DNA of 64,000 nucleotides from Erythrobasidium yunnanense (taxonomy: Eukaryota; Basidiomycota; Cystobasidiomycetes; Erythrobasidiales; Erythrobasidiaceae), in contig BCJC01000003.1 in NCBI GenBank assembly GCA_001600175.1, positions 682,001 through 746,000 on the forward strand, read 5' to 3'. Below, piece by piece: positions 22,301-33,927 of the stretch. Position 1 is the first letter of the stretch. Every line of letters begins with the position of its first letter. The translations under genes and the position numbers were made by a program. The notes beneath the pieces are model-generated. The model did no database searches. It was not told the DNA's origin and saw only the letters and a program-made list of their open reading frames with translations.

Positions 22301-24247
22301 CTGAACAGGAAAACCATACTTCGAAGAATATCACAGGTGCGCACTCGTCCACTTTTGACTCGCTCTCACATGTCAGTGCCATCCTTTCTTCGCGCTCTAC
22401 TCCCGCTCCTTTCTCGTCTGCCAAGTTTGATCACTCATACATGCCTTCCCAGAATGACCGACCTTCGCCTATGCCCACATGCCCTCCTGCCTTTATGGAA
22501 AAGGAGCCTAATGACCCTACCATGTCTCGCCTTCTGAGGGACGGCTATTCGACCTCTCGTTCGCTAGAATCTGTTCAGCCGTCTGATAACACGCCAATAT
22601 ACGGAAGGCCGTCAGCAATGACGATCAACAGGCACATCTTGCAAAAAACGTCAGACTCTCCTTCTACGCAATCTTTTGATGATGGTAAGAAGATCGTCGG
22701 AACATCAAAGCAGGACTGGAAACAGACTGTGAAAGCATTAGGCCGGCCTGCTAGACATGCACCTACGCCGCCGGCTGCGTCTCAGACATTTCCAAGTACG
22801 ATCGACAACGCCAAATTCGTAGAAGCGAAGCGTGCCATAGGTATGCAACGTTATATAGCCAACATAGCACAAGTCGCTCAATGTTTTACTGTAGAAGCAG
22901 ACTTTGCGTCTCTACCGCCCTTCGACCTGCGAGTCTTCGATCGGTCTGTGATGCAGACGCCATATATCAAGTATATCAGTATAGACATCCTCCAACTCTC
23001 TGGGTCCTCATCGAAAACCTTACCTATGCCGTGCGATACCTTCTACACCTCCGACCTACTCTGCATAGTTCTGCGGTCGAAACAAGGCGGCGTGGTCGAC
23101 ACGGACCTCATTCTTTGGAGAGGTAAACATAGTCTTGCTGGGGATGCGGAGGAGAAGAAAGTGAAAGAGCTAGAAAGCCGGTATCGGACGAGTGTGAAGG
23201 AGGTGAAGCAGGGTTACGAGGACGGAAGCCTTGTTCGTGCGCTTAGTGGAAGGTTTGTTATAAGGCAGGGTTCCAGAAGTACTTTCGACATACTTAATAC
23301 GACCATGTATCGAGTGCAGTCTCCCTCGAAGGGCGTTGTCCTCATTGATGAGGTCGAGCTGGTACGTGAGATTCCAATCAATGGTGAGATTGCGAGCTGA
23401 GAGAGACTTTTACCAGCACGCTACATCGCTCTGCTCGGCCTTTTCGTACGTAGCTTCCGTCTTCGAAGAGCTGTACATCTGGTACGGCAAAGGCAGCAAA
23501 GCGTCAGAACAAGCAGCTGCACGGGCGTACGCTTCTGAGTTGGCGCAGAACTCGCGGCAAGTCACAGACATGCGAGAAGGGCAGGAAGAGAGCTTGTTCA
23601 AGGATATCATGGGTGACGAGGACTACGCCAGTGCGAATGTGAGTGTATAGAGTCCGGTACAGCGAGGATCTGCTCTGAGTGGGATTGATTTGCAGCACTG
23701 GCGTTATCGCGACCACTATCCGGACTCCTCAGGCATCTACTCTGTACAGGCAGACTCGAAAGAACCGGTAAGAGTCATCTTTCTAGCCGCCATTGCTCCG
23801 CTTATCTGAGTATGCTCTCACAGATCGTCTATCTTGCGAGTCCAGAAGTCACCACTCTGCCTTCGAGCACGGTCCTGCTGCTCGATCTACCCTTCGAACT
23901 TTATCTGCTCTTGCCTTCGGACATCGACCGGGACAGACGGCAGGATGCTATTATGGCCCTCAAAGTAGCTGAGCAACTCGCTGAGTATCGCCATCGAAAC
24001 CGTCTGGCGCCTTTTAAGCCGCCACTGCACTTCTTGCTCCTTCCTAGCCGTCTACCGTTGGATCTGAAGGCCTATTTCCGGAATACTGCTCTTGACGACC
24101 TCGTGAGTGCTCAACGACAGGATTATGACAGGCCGTATCCCCGCTTATATAACTGAATTGCGTTTGCAGAGCGCTTCGCGAAGACCGGGAGAGATGCGAT
24201 TGCTCGATGACCGCGAAATATACGAGCACCTGTCGAACTTTTTGTAA
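19372..24247 (+). CDS. Gelsolin-like (DUF4045-type) repeat-rich actin-associated protein
   Basis: Seven exons (19372-19399, 19459-19550, 19630-23361, 23417-23638, 23696-23767, 23824-24102, 24170-24247), all in phase, encode about 1500 residues. The first exon is only 28 nt and starts MANDINAEE. A Glu/Arg-rich coiled segment follows, then about 1000 residues of low-complexity sequence. That stretch contains two copies of a KPTSLAHFIGG...GPILNK block, five YK(S/A)SYGV motifs and three LPGM or MPGM motifs. The last 400 residues form divergent gelsolin/villin modules: LLCIVLRSKQGGVVDTDLIL, VASVFEELYIWYGKGSKASE, VLLLDLPFELYLLLPSD. Ascomycete DUF4045 proteins have the same plan of a disordered N-terminus and gelsolin-like C-terminus. 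Actin binding or a cortical patch role is inference from that resemblance. Confidence 0.75.
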
Positions 24248-24746
24248 CCATACATGACCTGACACCTGCAGCCACCTAAAACCGTCCGCAGTCTGCCTAT
24301 ACCCTGAAACTCTTTCCGAGTCAGCAAGAAGAGCCAAGAAGACGGCTCTATTCCGACAGCATACCGACAGCATAAATCATACCACTGATGTCGAATAAGC
24401 TTCAGGTCAAAGGGCGCGGCGACCGCAATGCCGGGTACAGCGGTCAAGGCGGAGCGGCTGTGGTCAGGGTGAAATGATGGCTGCGAAAAGTTAAAGGTCA
24501 TGAAGTCACTGATGACCCGGTGACTTCGTGAAGACTCCTCGATGCATTTAGCAACGTAAGGATCCGCGCATAGCACCGTCGTATCGCATGATCACACACG
24601 CCGATGCTTATTTTTTCTGGGTATAAAAGCGCTGTCGGACTTGCAAGCTCTCCTTCTTTCTTGTATCCTGCTTATCCACCTCTCCACCTCCTTACTGTGC
24701 GTATCTTAGCTCAAAGTACTTGGTTTCAATACTCTGCCAATACGCG
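24248..24746. other. Intergenic with TATA promoter
   Basis: The left half is the 3' region of the gelsolin-like gene. The right half contains TATAAAAG at 24622 and a CT-rich tract leading to the next gene. Confidence 0.5.
24622..24629 (+). promoter_or_regulatory. TATA box (TATAAAAGC type)
   Basis: GGGTATAAAAGC about 125 bp before the start codon at 24747. The same core is found before the two zinc-ribbon genes of this window. Confidence 0.6.
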
Positions 24747-25512
24747 ATGCCACCGCAACGACGTGTAAGCGATACCAAGACTTCTTGTGGTACCAATATT
24801 CATCTAATGAATCGTGTATCACCTTGGATGCAGCCACCCTCAACCCGCAAACACCAGTCTGTAGCGACTCGAGTTAAAAAGACTGTCGGCAATGGTGCAT
24901 GCACAAGCATCTTTTCCATGGACTTCCGAGGCTCTATGAGCACTAGCGCTGTATTCAAGACTCCTGACGGGGAAAGCGTCACACTGTTCGCAGCGGATGA
25001 AGCAGACAAACTGCTGCCACCCTTGATGCGCAAGAAAGAACTGCTCAAGCGTTTCCACGACTCTCGAAGAGGTCGTCGCATGCCAAACCCAGTCCGAGAT
25101 TGTCGCTTGCCTATCCCGAACGCCAATGCTGCCAACTTGCAGGCCCCTGCTTATGTTCCTCCACTTTTTGGACACAACGAGCAAGTCTTCCCTGTGCAGT
25201 ACGTGCCTCTTCCGAACCTTCAGCAGCTCCCGCAGCAGCATAGAGGTAGGTCGTACCCGTCGTCCCTTTTGGGTCCTCGGTCTTCATAGCTGACTTTCTT
25301 AAGCTATGTCGCCTATGGTAGTGGACCTGTACCCTGTGGCTTCCACTTCGCGAATCCCTTATCCGGTCTCAGCCTCCTCTACATCGCAGGCATCGTTCTC
25401 CTCCCTCGCATCTGCCTCCGCTGGTCATCAGACTGCACCCATCGATCATTCCGCTGCTACGGATGGTTTCTGGGCTCCTCAGGTCTACACATCTCAGCTC
25501 AACCATCACTAG
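24747..25512 (+). CDS. Unknown protein from a TATA-driven gene
   Basis: Start ATG 24747, stop 25510-25512. One intron (donor GTAGGT near 25245, acceptor TTAAG near 25304) joins QQHR to AMSPMVVDLYP. A further 69-nt segment, 24765-24833, has good splice signals (GTAAGC, CTAAT, TGCAG) and is a multiple of three, so the protein is about 210 or 233 residues depending on its removal. The middle includes TPDGESVTLFAADEADKLLP and a basic KRFHDSRRGRR stretch; the C-terminus is Ser/Ala/Pro-rich. No domain is recognised. The strong promoter suggests high or conditional expression. Confidence 0.55.
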
Positions 25513-26057
25513 GAAAGAGAACCCTCGAGATATAGTACTCCATCCTGCTCTTCTTATACTTCCAGGCTTAGCCTATATAGTCTTTGTTTCGCTCCAGACT
25601 CTCGTTTTGTACTTATATAAGCTTTTGAGCGGTTCTTTTCTCCTTGTCTTGTCGGTCGTAGTCTTGTGTCGCAAGTAGCAGTTCTTCTTCGCTTTAAGCA
25701 TAGTTTCACATACAGAGTAGATTTCGACCGGAGATTATCTACATAGTAAACGCGTACTCATCATTTCCACGCGTAAAGTTGCAGACGCTCCGCAGCAAGC
25801 TCTGCACGGCTCCTTCCTCTTTGAGCCAAGGGCGATCGACCTCCTTTCGTTACCCCTGACAATTCTTTGATGCAAGCCTGAGAGTCTGCTCTTGCTTCTC
25901 TTCTTCACACTTGTGTCAGAAGATTCATCAAGAGGTCATTCGCTAAAGTCCGCCCTGCAACGACCACTCAGCCAACTTTGACAAGCTGCTCCGTTCAACG
26001 ACAGCTCCGCTGTGAAACTCCGACGACGATCTGTCTCATACGACTTATACGATAACA
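25513..26057. other. Intergenic
   Basis: A T-rich 3' region, then the promoter of the next gene. No element recognised. Confidence 0.45.
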
Positions 26058-26917
26058 ATGGCTAGAGGCGCTGGTGTAGAAGCTGCTGCAGCTACTGATC
26101 TGGCTGTGCGCAATGTGAGTTCGCTCTCCGCATTTCCCCCTAAGTGCTATCAATTTACACGTGAAATGCTCTAGGCGAACGTAGACAAGAACTTCCGACA
26201 AGTCGTCAAGAATCTCGCTCAAGCAAACGGAGGTAGACTCATCAACAGCTACACCGAGAGCTGGGCAGATGGAACTCAATCTAGCGTCCTGCTTTGGGAG
26301 CGCGCAGATGGAGTGAAAGGCATCGGACAGATCGAAGGCGATATCCGCAATATCCCTATGTGTCTTCGAGGCAAGCGGAATGCAGAAGCTGTCGAAGAGG
26401 AGATCAACAACAACCAGGAGGAAGCGGCTCTGCTCGACGGTGAAGACGCTGCTAGATTTCGCAAGAAGACCAAGCGAGCTACTACAGCCAAGAAGGCAGC
26501 TCCTCGCAAGAAGAAGGCTGCCAATGCGCCTGCTCCAGCTGCTGATGCCGGTGATGCTGCGCCAGCTCGTGCTGGTCCAGCTCGACCTGCCGGTACTCGA
26601 AGATCCAGCAGGGTTTCTTCAGCTGCCAATGCTAGAAGAAACGTCTTCCAAGATGACCCTATCCCTGAAGAGGGAGAATACCAGCCTGTCGTGAAGGATG
26701 AAGGTGATGATCTGGCCGACATCTTGAATGACTTCGAGATTGCTTCCAACGCCGGCACAGGTGTGTTGTTCACATTGAATCGTTGCAGATTCCCGAGTAT
26801 TGACGTCCTGTGCTTCCAGAATCAACGCAGGTCTACTCTCGAGAGCACTCGCGAGCCATGTCGTACGACGAGCCCGTCGCATCTACTTCCCGACTAGTCG
26901 ATCCCATCTGTGCTTGA
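26058..26917 (+). CDS. Unknown protein with basic Ala/Lys-rich tail
   Basis: Three exons. MARGAGVEAAAATDLAVRN is joined across an intron (GTGAGT to CTCTAG) to ANVDKNFRQVVKNLAQANGG. A last intron (GTGTGT donor at about 26762, acceptor near 26820) adds a tail ending RLVDPICA. The N-terminal 110 residues look folded (GRLINSYTESWADGTQSSVL, then ERADGVKGIGQIEGDIRN). The rest is a basic Lys/Ala/Arg-rich linker followed by an acidic segment. Composition suggests a nuclear protein, but I do not recognise the family. Without the last intron the frame would end in an unrelated tail, so the spliced form is preferred. Confidence 0.6.
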
Positions 26918-27318
26918 ACGAACGACGATATAGTAGCATAGGCAGAGCATCCCTGCCATATGTCCTTCACGATCAGCCCTTCGGCAAAGCAAAACGTAGA
27001 TGTGTCCACGAAAGTAGAGGAGCAGGGTTCCGAACGAGAACGAGTAGCATATATATAGTACGTAGCAGCACTTGACCTTATCTTTTCTTGCTTGTATTCC
27101 ATTAGCATCTTTAGTTACGATATCGTTTGGAAGCACTGTAGATTTGGAAGAGCGCGTCGCACGAAGTCATTTTGCCGGCATACCACGTTGCATATCAGAC
27201 TTGAGAATCTTGAATGAGAATAGCTTGCGCTACAAGGTGGAAGGTCTGGCTGAGGCTGCTCGCATCTTGACCTTCGACTATCTGCTCAAAGCCAGCTTCT
27301 CGCCCTCACCTCGCCAAG
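26918..27318. other. Intergenic or unresolved
   Basis: About 400 bp between two plus-strand genes. Several frames stay open through the junction into the bS16m gene, but none adds a convincing leader to it. Confidence 0.4.
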
Positions 27319-27884
27319 ATGGTTGTCCGTCTACGTCTTTCACCACATCGTTTATGTCCGACTTCGAAGGACAAGGTCTACCATATCGTCGCGATGAATG
27401 GACCTCGAGCCAGAGATGGAGCGCCTTTAGAAACCGTAGGGATCTACGATGCTATTCCACGACGGATACCAGATACACCGGTACATGAGAGGAGTCTGCT
27501 GAATGAAGGAAAGAAGCTCGCGAGACACTTCGTCAAGCGGATCGAGTGGGATAGAGAAAGAGTGAAATATTGGATTGAGACGGGCGCACAGCCTACAAAG
27601 AGAGTCGCATGGCTGCTGCAGAAGGTTGGTCTTACATTCACAACGTATGGATCATAGCTGACCCGTTCGTGTTTGCAGGAGAACCTGAGTACGAAAGAGC
27701 CTTGTTTCGCCAGATCAAGTATTCAAGCTAATTCAACGCTGCAGTACCTGCTGGAAGATCATTCCATGGATACAAAGGTCCTGCGAAACCTAAAGGCGCT
27801 GTAAAAGCACGGCCGCCGAAAAGCTCTTCAGCGTCAGGAGCTACGACTGCAACAACGGAAGCAGCGCCATCTATTACTGCATAA
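27319..27884 (+). CDS. MRPS16: Mitochondrial ribosomal protein bS16m
   Basis: MVVRLRLSPH at the start and RRIPDTPVHERSLL and ETGAQPTKRVAWLLQK later are the bS16 signature: the Arg-rich first strand, the YDAIPRR segment and GAQPT before the final helix. Three exons give 151 residues: 27319-27624, a 10-nt exon 27679-27688, and 27745-27884. The 10-nt exon produces LLQK-ENL-IPAGRSFHGYKG, which fits the family; reading through without it meets early stops. The tail is basic and Ala/Pro-rich, as in other fungal bS16m proteins. The product is a small-subunit protein of the mitochondrial ribosome; a separate targeting peptide is not obvious, as is usual for this protein. Confidence 0.88.
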
Positions 27885-28727
27885 CCATGTACGACGATTT
27901 CTATATTTGTCATCTGTAGCAGTGAGCAGTGTGAGCGCTTTTCGCTCCTCTACCTACGCGCCCAGCTGATCAAACGGTTCAGAGCAGTTACTTGTTGTTT
28001 CCACTAGATCTAGTCGGGTCGTAGAGTAATGAGCAAGGTATACATTATACCTCACCCGCTACGTTACCTTCCGTGGGCTACCACGCAGATATGGCAGTTC
28101 TCGGCGGCCAGTTGAGGCTTTAAGCGCAGCGAGAGCCAAGCTCATGAAGTCTAAGGGACCTCTTACTAACTCTCGCAGAACAAGGGTCTACACGAGCTTC
28201 TTTCAAGTCAAGATCTGAACACTAAAGCTGGAGATCGCAATTACTGGCTTTCCGAAACTTTGTGGACGCACCGGTGGGCTTCAAGGCTGTTGTAGCTGTC
28301 AGCATAAGCTAGTGTCCATGGGCGAGTCAAGGGTTGCTCAGCCTCTCGAACGGCGATCGCGCTGGGCTTAGCATGAGCTGCTGTAGGTCTCCAAGTTGTG
28401 GACTAGCGGTGCAGACGAGTCAAGCATGCAATTCACGTATAGCTCATGGTACATGATAGATTCCGAAGGGACAGTACTATATAGCTCCTTCTTATGCGTT
28501 TTCTTCTGCCTAGAGAAAGCTTGAAAAGAAAGCTTCAGAACCAAGGCTTTACGGCTTCATCGCCGGGCGCCCGGTGTTCCCTGTTTTGGGACTGCACGAG
28601 TGAACCTCTACCTCACGCAAGCTGTCCTTGAATATTCCATCTTTGATCAGTACTCTCGATTTTTATCTGATTGTGCCTGAACTTTTGTCTCTGCTCGACC
28701 GCATCTTCAAGCCTTTCACATCCGCAG
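27885..28727. other. Intergenic
   Basis: About 840 bp without a credible open frame. It contains the 3' end of MRPS16 and the promoter of the hydrolase gene. No RNA gene or repeat was recognised. Confidence 0.5.
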
Positions 28728-29722
28728 ATGGCTTCTTCCTCCCACTTTTCAGGCTCCCTATACACCTACGACACGAAGAATCGTCTCGTCGCTTTCGAAT
28801 CGCCCTCTTCAACTTCCTCCAACGCCTTGATCTTCGTCGGCGGGCTAGGTGATGGCTTGAATGCGATCCCTGTCCTAGAACCTCTGTCGGAAGCGCTATC
28901 TACGCTCAAGAACGAAGGTGACGAAGGATGGAGCTTGATACAGGTCCTGACGAGATCGAGCTATGAAGGATGGGGTTCTGGAGACGTGGAACGGGATGCA
29001 GAGGATCTATATTCTCTAGAGAGATACCTGCGTGAGAAAGCTTGCAAGAAAGGAAAGCTCGTCCTGCTAGGGCATAGTACCGGCAAGTCGGGCCTTCTAA
29101 TGCCTAATGCGAAGGATGCGCGACACCTGCTGAATGAAGGCAATATACAGGCTGTCAAGATATCATACGCTTCTTCCAGCTATATCCACAGTCTACATGT
29201 ACAGCCGCCATCCTCCAAGCGCCCGTTAGTGACCGCGAGTACGCCGAGAACGACACACCGTCTTCTTTACTTTCTAAATCCATACAAGTCGCTTCTGAGA
29301 TGATAGAACAAGGGAGAGGGCATCATCCTATCCCTCCTGAGATCATCGATACAGTCTACCCAACTGGTGAAGGGGAGCCTCCTAAATATATAACGGCTTC
29401 GCGATGGCATTCCCTGGTCGCGAAAGGAGGGAAAGAAGATTACTTCAGCTCGGATCTATCGGATAATCAGCTGAATAAAGCTTTCAAGCCGTTTAGGGAG
29501 CTGAAGAAACAGCTCTGCATCTTCCTATGCGAGAAGGACGAGACGTACTCGAAGGAGCTCGACATACAAAAGTTGTTGGATAGATTCGAGAAGGCCAGCG
29601 GTGCGTCGGAGAGGGAGAAGAGCCATTCGGTAGTCTTGAAGAACGCGAACCATTGCATAGATGATGGGGGCGCTATGAGAGACTTCATAGCCAGGACATT
29701 AGCTTTCCTCGATCAGTTGTGA
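28728..29722 (+). CDS. DUF1749 alpha/beta hydrolase (siderophore esterase-like)
   Basis: Two exons, 28728-29082 and 29151-29722, total 308 residues. The intron starts with GC (GCAAGT) rather than GT and ends ATACAG; removing it joins KLVLLGHSTG to CQDIIRFFQLYPQS in frame. GHSTG is the nucleophile elbow, followed by the DUF1749 blocks AAILQAPVSDREYAE and CEKDETYSKEL, with a final NANHCID supplying the likely catalytic histidine. The N-terminus (SLYTYDTKNRLVAFE, FVGGLGDGL) also fits. Some relatives (SidJ-type) hydrolyse siderophore fragments. Substrate here is unknown. Confidence 0.85.
29083..29150 (+). other. GC-AG intron
   Basis: This 68-nt intron has donor CCG|GCAAGT and acceptor ATACAG. 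Only its removal keeps the conserved GHSTG-CQD junction of the DUF1749 hydrolase. Confidence 0.8.
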
Positions 29723-29943
29723 TGGTAGCAGGTGTTATCCCAAACGTATCCGGCTTGCATTCCCCTTACAACGCTTGCCTATTACAGAGAGAGACGAGAA
29801 ATTTTTGGCTTGCACAGGTGCGCTGTATTCGGCCGATAGAAAGGGCTGGAGGGACAGGGGTGGTAGTAGTGATGATGCGTCTGCTATTCGTCTCCATGAA
29901 GTAAATAGCCAGAGCGAAGAGTAATCGAAGAGAGCGAAAACAT

Positions 29944-30739
29944 CTAGTATCCCAACTGAGCGAGCTTTCCGTTGATCTCTGTTGATGCAGCGACTGCGTT
30001 TGCACGGAGTTTTGCAGATGCGACCTTGCGCTCGTGGAAAGCGGTTGCCTTGGTTTTTCTCTTCTCCTCCAGTCTGTCGACGACGTCCTTGTATTTCCAG
30101 CCAACCTCGTGCGATAGGCGCTGGAACACAAAAACTCGCGTTAGGTTGTTGTAGCTAATGTATAGCATGTAATATAGCCCACCTTGATTGTGCAGTACTT
30201 CCTGCCTGGCTTCAATCTCAGAACTCGGAGGGCGGCAGGTACGACGACACGCTTCTTCTTGTCGTAAGGAGGGGGCACACCCTCGAAGAGCTTGAGTCTC
30301 TGAATAGCAGCTGCACCTCTTGGGGTCTTGTGAGGCAGCATTCCTCGGATAGCTCTGAAGAGGATCTTGCTTGGTGCTCTGAAGTGGAAAGGACCGGATT
30401 TCTTTGGGTTGACCAAGTGTCTCTTGTTCAAGAACTCGTGGTAGCGGAGCTGTAGTGTGTCACAATCGTAATCAATGTCTGTTCCCTTAATGCCTTGAGG
30501 TCGACTGCCAATGCACCTTCATTCTGAAGAAGGATCCAGAGACGTTGACCTCTTCGCATCGGACGAGGACGATCTTCTGGCCATTGAGGATCTGCTTTGC
30601 GACGATGGAAGCCAGTCGTCCCATAAGGTGACCTGCGTAGTGTCCAGCACCATAAGTATCTTGGACCGTTCGAAGACGCCAAACGAGCGGTATTACCCTT
30701 GCAGTCGATGACAATTGGTTTGCTATCGATGGTCGCCAT
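29944..30739 (-). CDS. RPL16: 60S ribosomal protein L16/L13a (uL13)
   Basis: Four exons read leftward. [15 protein letters not shown] is joined to [19 protein letters not shown], then [20 protein letters not shown] and [19 protein letters not shown], and finally [20 protein letters not shown]. This is the complete eukaryotic uL13 sequence, about 200 residues, with all highly conserved blocks. The introns are 60-70 nt, one of them right after codon 14, a common pattern for ribosomal protein genes. The product is a structural protein of the cytosolic large ribosomal subunit. Confidence 0.96.
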
Positions 30740-31393
30740 TATTGTTGGATGGATAGTATCGGCTTCTCTCCTCTGCTGTCTTCGACGATGTCCTGCACCA
30801 GACTTGGACAATTTTCGAGGGAAGGCAAGAAGCGAAAGGGGCAATCGAGCAGGGAAAAATTGAAGGCAAAATCCAGCATAATTTGAGGCCTGCATTACGA
30901 CCGGACTCCTATGCCACAGTACACAGTTACACACCGCTATGCAAGACCTGCTTGACGACTTGACCTGTCCGCCTGCTTCTCTGGTCTTTGCGACATTTCT
31001 GCCTCGAGATCGATCATACATTCCCTCTGACATTCATTCACCTTCACATCCCACGCTCCCTCATATAGACAGTCCCGACAGTCGCTGCATCTCGAATGCA
31101 CAATCCACGACAAAATGCCGGGGATTCTGGGCGCGAAGAGCAGTCATTTTCGTAGTAGGATAATATAAGAGCTCGGCTAGGTCGTGAGATAGCCTTATAC
31201 GTTATACTCCTGCTGTACCATGTTGAGCGTCAGAATATCCTTACATATCTGAGTGCAATGCAAGGTTCCGGCCTCACATACTGTGACGTTCAAACAAGTT
31301 TCGTGTTCAAGCTAACAGGTGAATACACAAACCACATTAGAGCAAGCGGACAGGACAACTGAAGGTAACGACGACGTCTCAATGACTTGTCGT
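30740..31393. other. Intergenic, ribosomal protein gene promoter
   Basis: The region upstream of RPL16 on the minus strand. Short frames only. No clear regulatory motif was identified. Confidence 0.45.
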
Positions 31394-31966
31394 TCAACCG
31401 GTGTGTTGCTGTCTCTGTGCCTTCTGCCTGACTCTTCTGGCCTTCCTGTCTGCCTTGACTCTCTCTTCTTTTGACTTGTTCTCTGCAGTGATCCTCGCAA
31501 CTCTCTCTTGACGCGCTTTCACGCGCTTTGCGTCCTCCTCATCTCGACTAGAGCCGTAAACATTGTCTGCTGCTAAAGCTCGGTTTGAGGGGTGACTACG
31601 GTCCTTCTCGTCCCAGATTCTCTCTGGACTGTAGTGATCATCTCGCTCGCGAGGGTATCTCTCATGGGGCTCCTGCTCTCGAGGCTTTCGCTCAAAGTTT
31701 GGTCGATAGCTGAATCGCATAATGGAGACAATCGAAGAGTCAGGACATGAAGCTCCTAAAGTATGAAGCGCATTGTGTAGGGAACGGACCTGTCTATTTC
31801 TCGGCTGTCTCCCTTAGCTCTAGCTCTGAAACATCGTAGTCCATCAACACAAGCATTCTTTCTGAATCTGAGCGAGACGGCCTACCGGTCATCACGACGA
31901 GGCTGCCGAAGGGGGGTGAGCCTGTTGTACCTGTCCACGAGGGTTCATGAGTCTAGAACGCAGCAT
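31394..31966 (-). CDS. Small charged protein of unknown function
   Basis: A possible four-exon reading from ATG 31966: MLRSRLMNPRGQVQQ..., through a short exon ARAKGDSREID, to a long final exon SYRPNFERKPREQEPHERYP that ends in a Lys/Arg-rich helix (DEEDAKRVKARQERVARI). Phases agree at each junction with GTAGGC and GTCCGT donors. Composition (Arg, Glu, Asp, Gln) suggests a nuclear or RNA-associated protein, but no family is recognised. An alternative start is the ATG at 31948. Confidence 0.45.
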
Positions 31967-32535
31967 GCCAATGACAGCGAAGAACCTAACCCCCGGGAGT
32001 GTGGCTCGTGGTCGCTCCGTCGGTTATCAGATCGCTGACTGTCACCAGAGTAATATACGTTCTCGTTCTCTCTGGACGTTGGCATGTCGTTCAAGGTACA
32101 GGAGGAGCTAGTGAATGGACGGAGACGCCTGGGCGAGGGCCGCAGAGAGCGAGAGTGTATCGGAAAGCAAAGGGTGGGAAGCTCAGCTCGGAGCTTTTGG
32201 GAGTTTTAACAAGGCAGCGCTGCCTGTCTGACTAGGAAAACTTGTAAATCTTGTAGAACGGGTTCGAGTGTCGCAGGTTGTCATGGCTGTGTAGGTGAAA
32301 ATTTTCTCCAAACCTTAGGGTTAGCTCCTGTACGATCGGACGTAGTGACCTGGAAGTGCTTCAGCCACGAGTCGGTAGAGGTATGAGCAGCTATTGGTGG
32401 CTGTTGCCGACTTGCCCGCATGCTGCGAGGTGGAGGTGCTGTTGGATTCGTCTTTGAGTGTGAATTCAGCGAGCGCTGGCGAACGAGGAAATCCTTGTTA
32501 TATATTCTTATACGCGTACAGTTGCCAGAAACCAC
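31967..32535. other. Intergenic
   Basis: Space between two minus-strand genes. A frame beginning MPTSRENENVYYSGDS at 32085 looks coding-like but could not be joined to the downstream gene. Confidence 0.4.
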
Positions 32536-33200
32536 CTACTTCATGCGCAATCGCGCGTGTCTGTGCTGCTTCCTATGCTTCTTCGGGATGACCTCCAGCT
32601 TGTGTGTTTCATGATTGTAGCTATCATACTGATCCCGGCGTCGGACTCCATAGTTGTCTTCATACCGTCGGTATCTCTCCTCTCGAGCTACAGCCTCCCT
32701 TGCGAGCCGCTGTTGCCTCAGTTCTGCCTTCGTGAATTGCTTTAAAGATTTGCTTCGAGTGCTGTCGTAGTAATACTCGGAGTCTCCACCTCTTGTTCTA
32801 CTCGATGTAATGGTTGATGAACGGAAAGTCAGTTATGCAGCCTTTTCAGACGGGGCTCGCGGGGCTTACCCTAACGAGCTTTACGAAGTGTGAGGGAAGA
32901 TAGCAACGTCAGTCAATTTCATCGTCCAGTGGAGCAAGACTCCGAAATGCCTGGTCCTTCGGGACTTACTATCTGTCGGAGCGCTCTTCTACGTCTGGCC
33001 TGGTCAAAGCATAGATGATCCAATCGTCAGCTAGGATGTATAGAGGCAGGGACAAGACGACGCTCTGCTGTTTACGAGAAGACTTACCCCCATGAAGCCG
33101 TCTTTTTGAGCTTCCTTGGCTCTTGTCCAGACTTGCGAGCCTCATCCCAAGTCCTAGAAGTCGTAGGAGGGAAGTAGTCGTGATTGTTTCTGCGAGACAT
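32536..33200 (-). CDS. Small charged protein, four exons, unknown function
   Basis: From ATG 33200: MSRRNNHDYFPPTTSRTWDE, then after a GTAAGT intron PDVEERSDR, a 9-nt exon (32870-32878), and a last exon rich in Lys, Arg, Glu and Tyr (KSLKQFTKAELRQQRLAREA, then YEDNYGVRRRDQYDSYN) ending in RLRMK. All junctions are in phase and all donors are GTAAGY. No domain is recognised. Like its neighbour at 31394-31966 it is Arg/Glu-rich, so the two may share a role, but I see no clear sequence similarity. Confidence 0.45.
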
Positions 33201-33927
33201 GTTTCGGCTAGACTGCTTGTGTGCTGATGATGGTGCAGAGTACAGAAGCAAGAGATGGCCAGGCCAGAGGAGGCCCACTTCAGGCTGTAGAGCGGGGCGG
33301 ATGGCGCAGCTTTCCGCTCTTCCGTCAGTTTTGATACTTGGTCAGTCAGGTCCGTCAGCCTTCCCACCGAGCAGTAGTCGCGGTCAGAGCTGTGCGTCAC
33401 CTAGAATGTTTGTCAGTCTTGATGCTTGACTTGCGTCTGACTCGCTAGACTGCATCAGTCTGATGGAGTAGCAACAATGCTGTTACTGGCTCAAGGATCA
33501 TTGTAAGTCACGTCCGTCCAGATCTGCATTTTGGTACCACGCTGTACGCATGTTGGCAGATTTAGGAGATACGGCATGCTTGTTTTCTACTTTGCGAGGC
33601 ATTCTTGTGCTTGGTCGTTGTAGTGGTCAGCCGTTGAGCAATGTCGAACATTTCTATTGTCGTCTTTATCGAGGCGCCGTCGCGATGTCTTGACTCTGGT
33701 CAGACCGAGGCAGATGCGGGATGGACAGACTGCACTAGCATCGACTCTCTTCACAGGTCGTTAAGTCGCTCAATAGCTTGCGACACGGACTGAAGGATTG
33801 CTTTTGCTACAGGAACACGAGGGTGTCCGATCTCCAGGGATAACAGGGTGACATGCTGGCATTACACAGGCATTAGCATATATCCAACTATGCTGGAAAG
33901 CTTGCAGGCTTACATGACTTCTTCCAT
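33201..33927. other. Intergenic
   Basis: About 730 bp with no credible open frame on either strand. It contains the promoter of the gene on its left and the 3' end of the complex I gene on its right. Confidence 0.45.

Noticed and set aside
27650-27740. In-frame stop codon in the bS16m gene
   Set aside because: The stop lies inside the second intron once the 10-nt exon is recognised.
32255-32285. GGGTTCGAGTGTC resembling a tRNA B box
   Set aside because: The flanks do not form a T-arm stem, and no acceptor stem or A box is present at the right distance.
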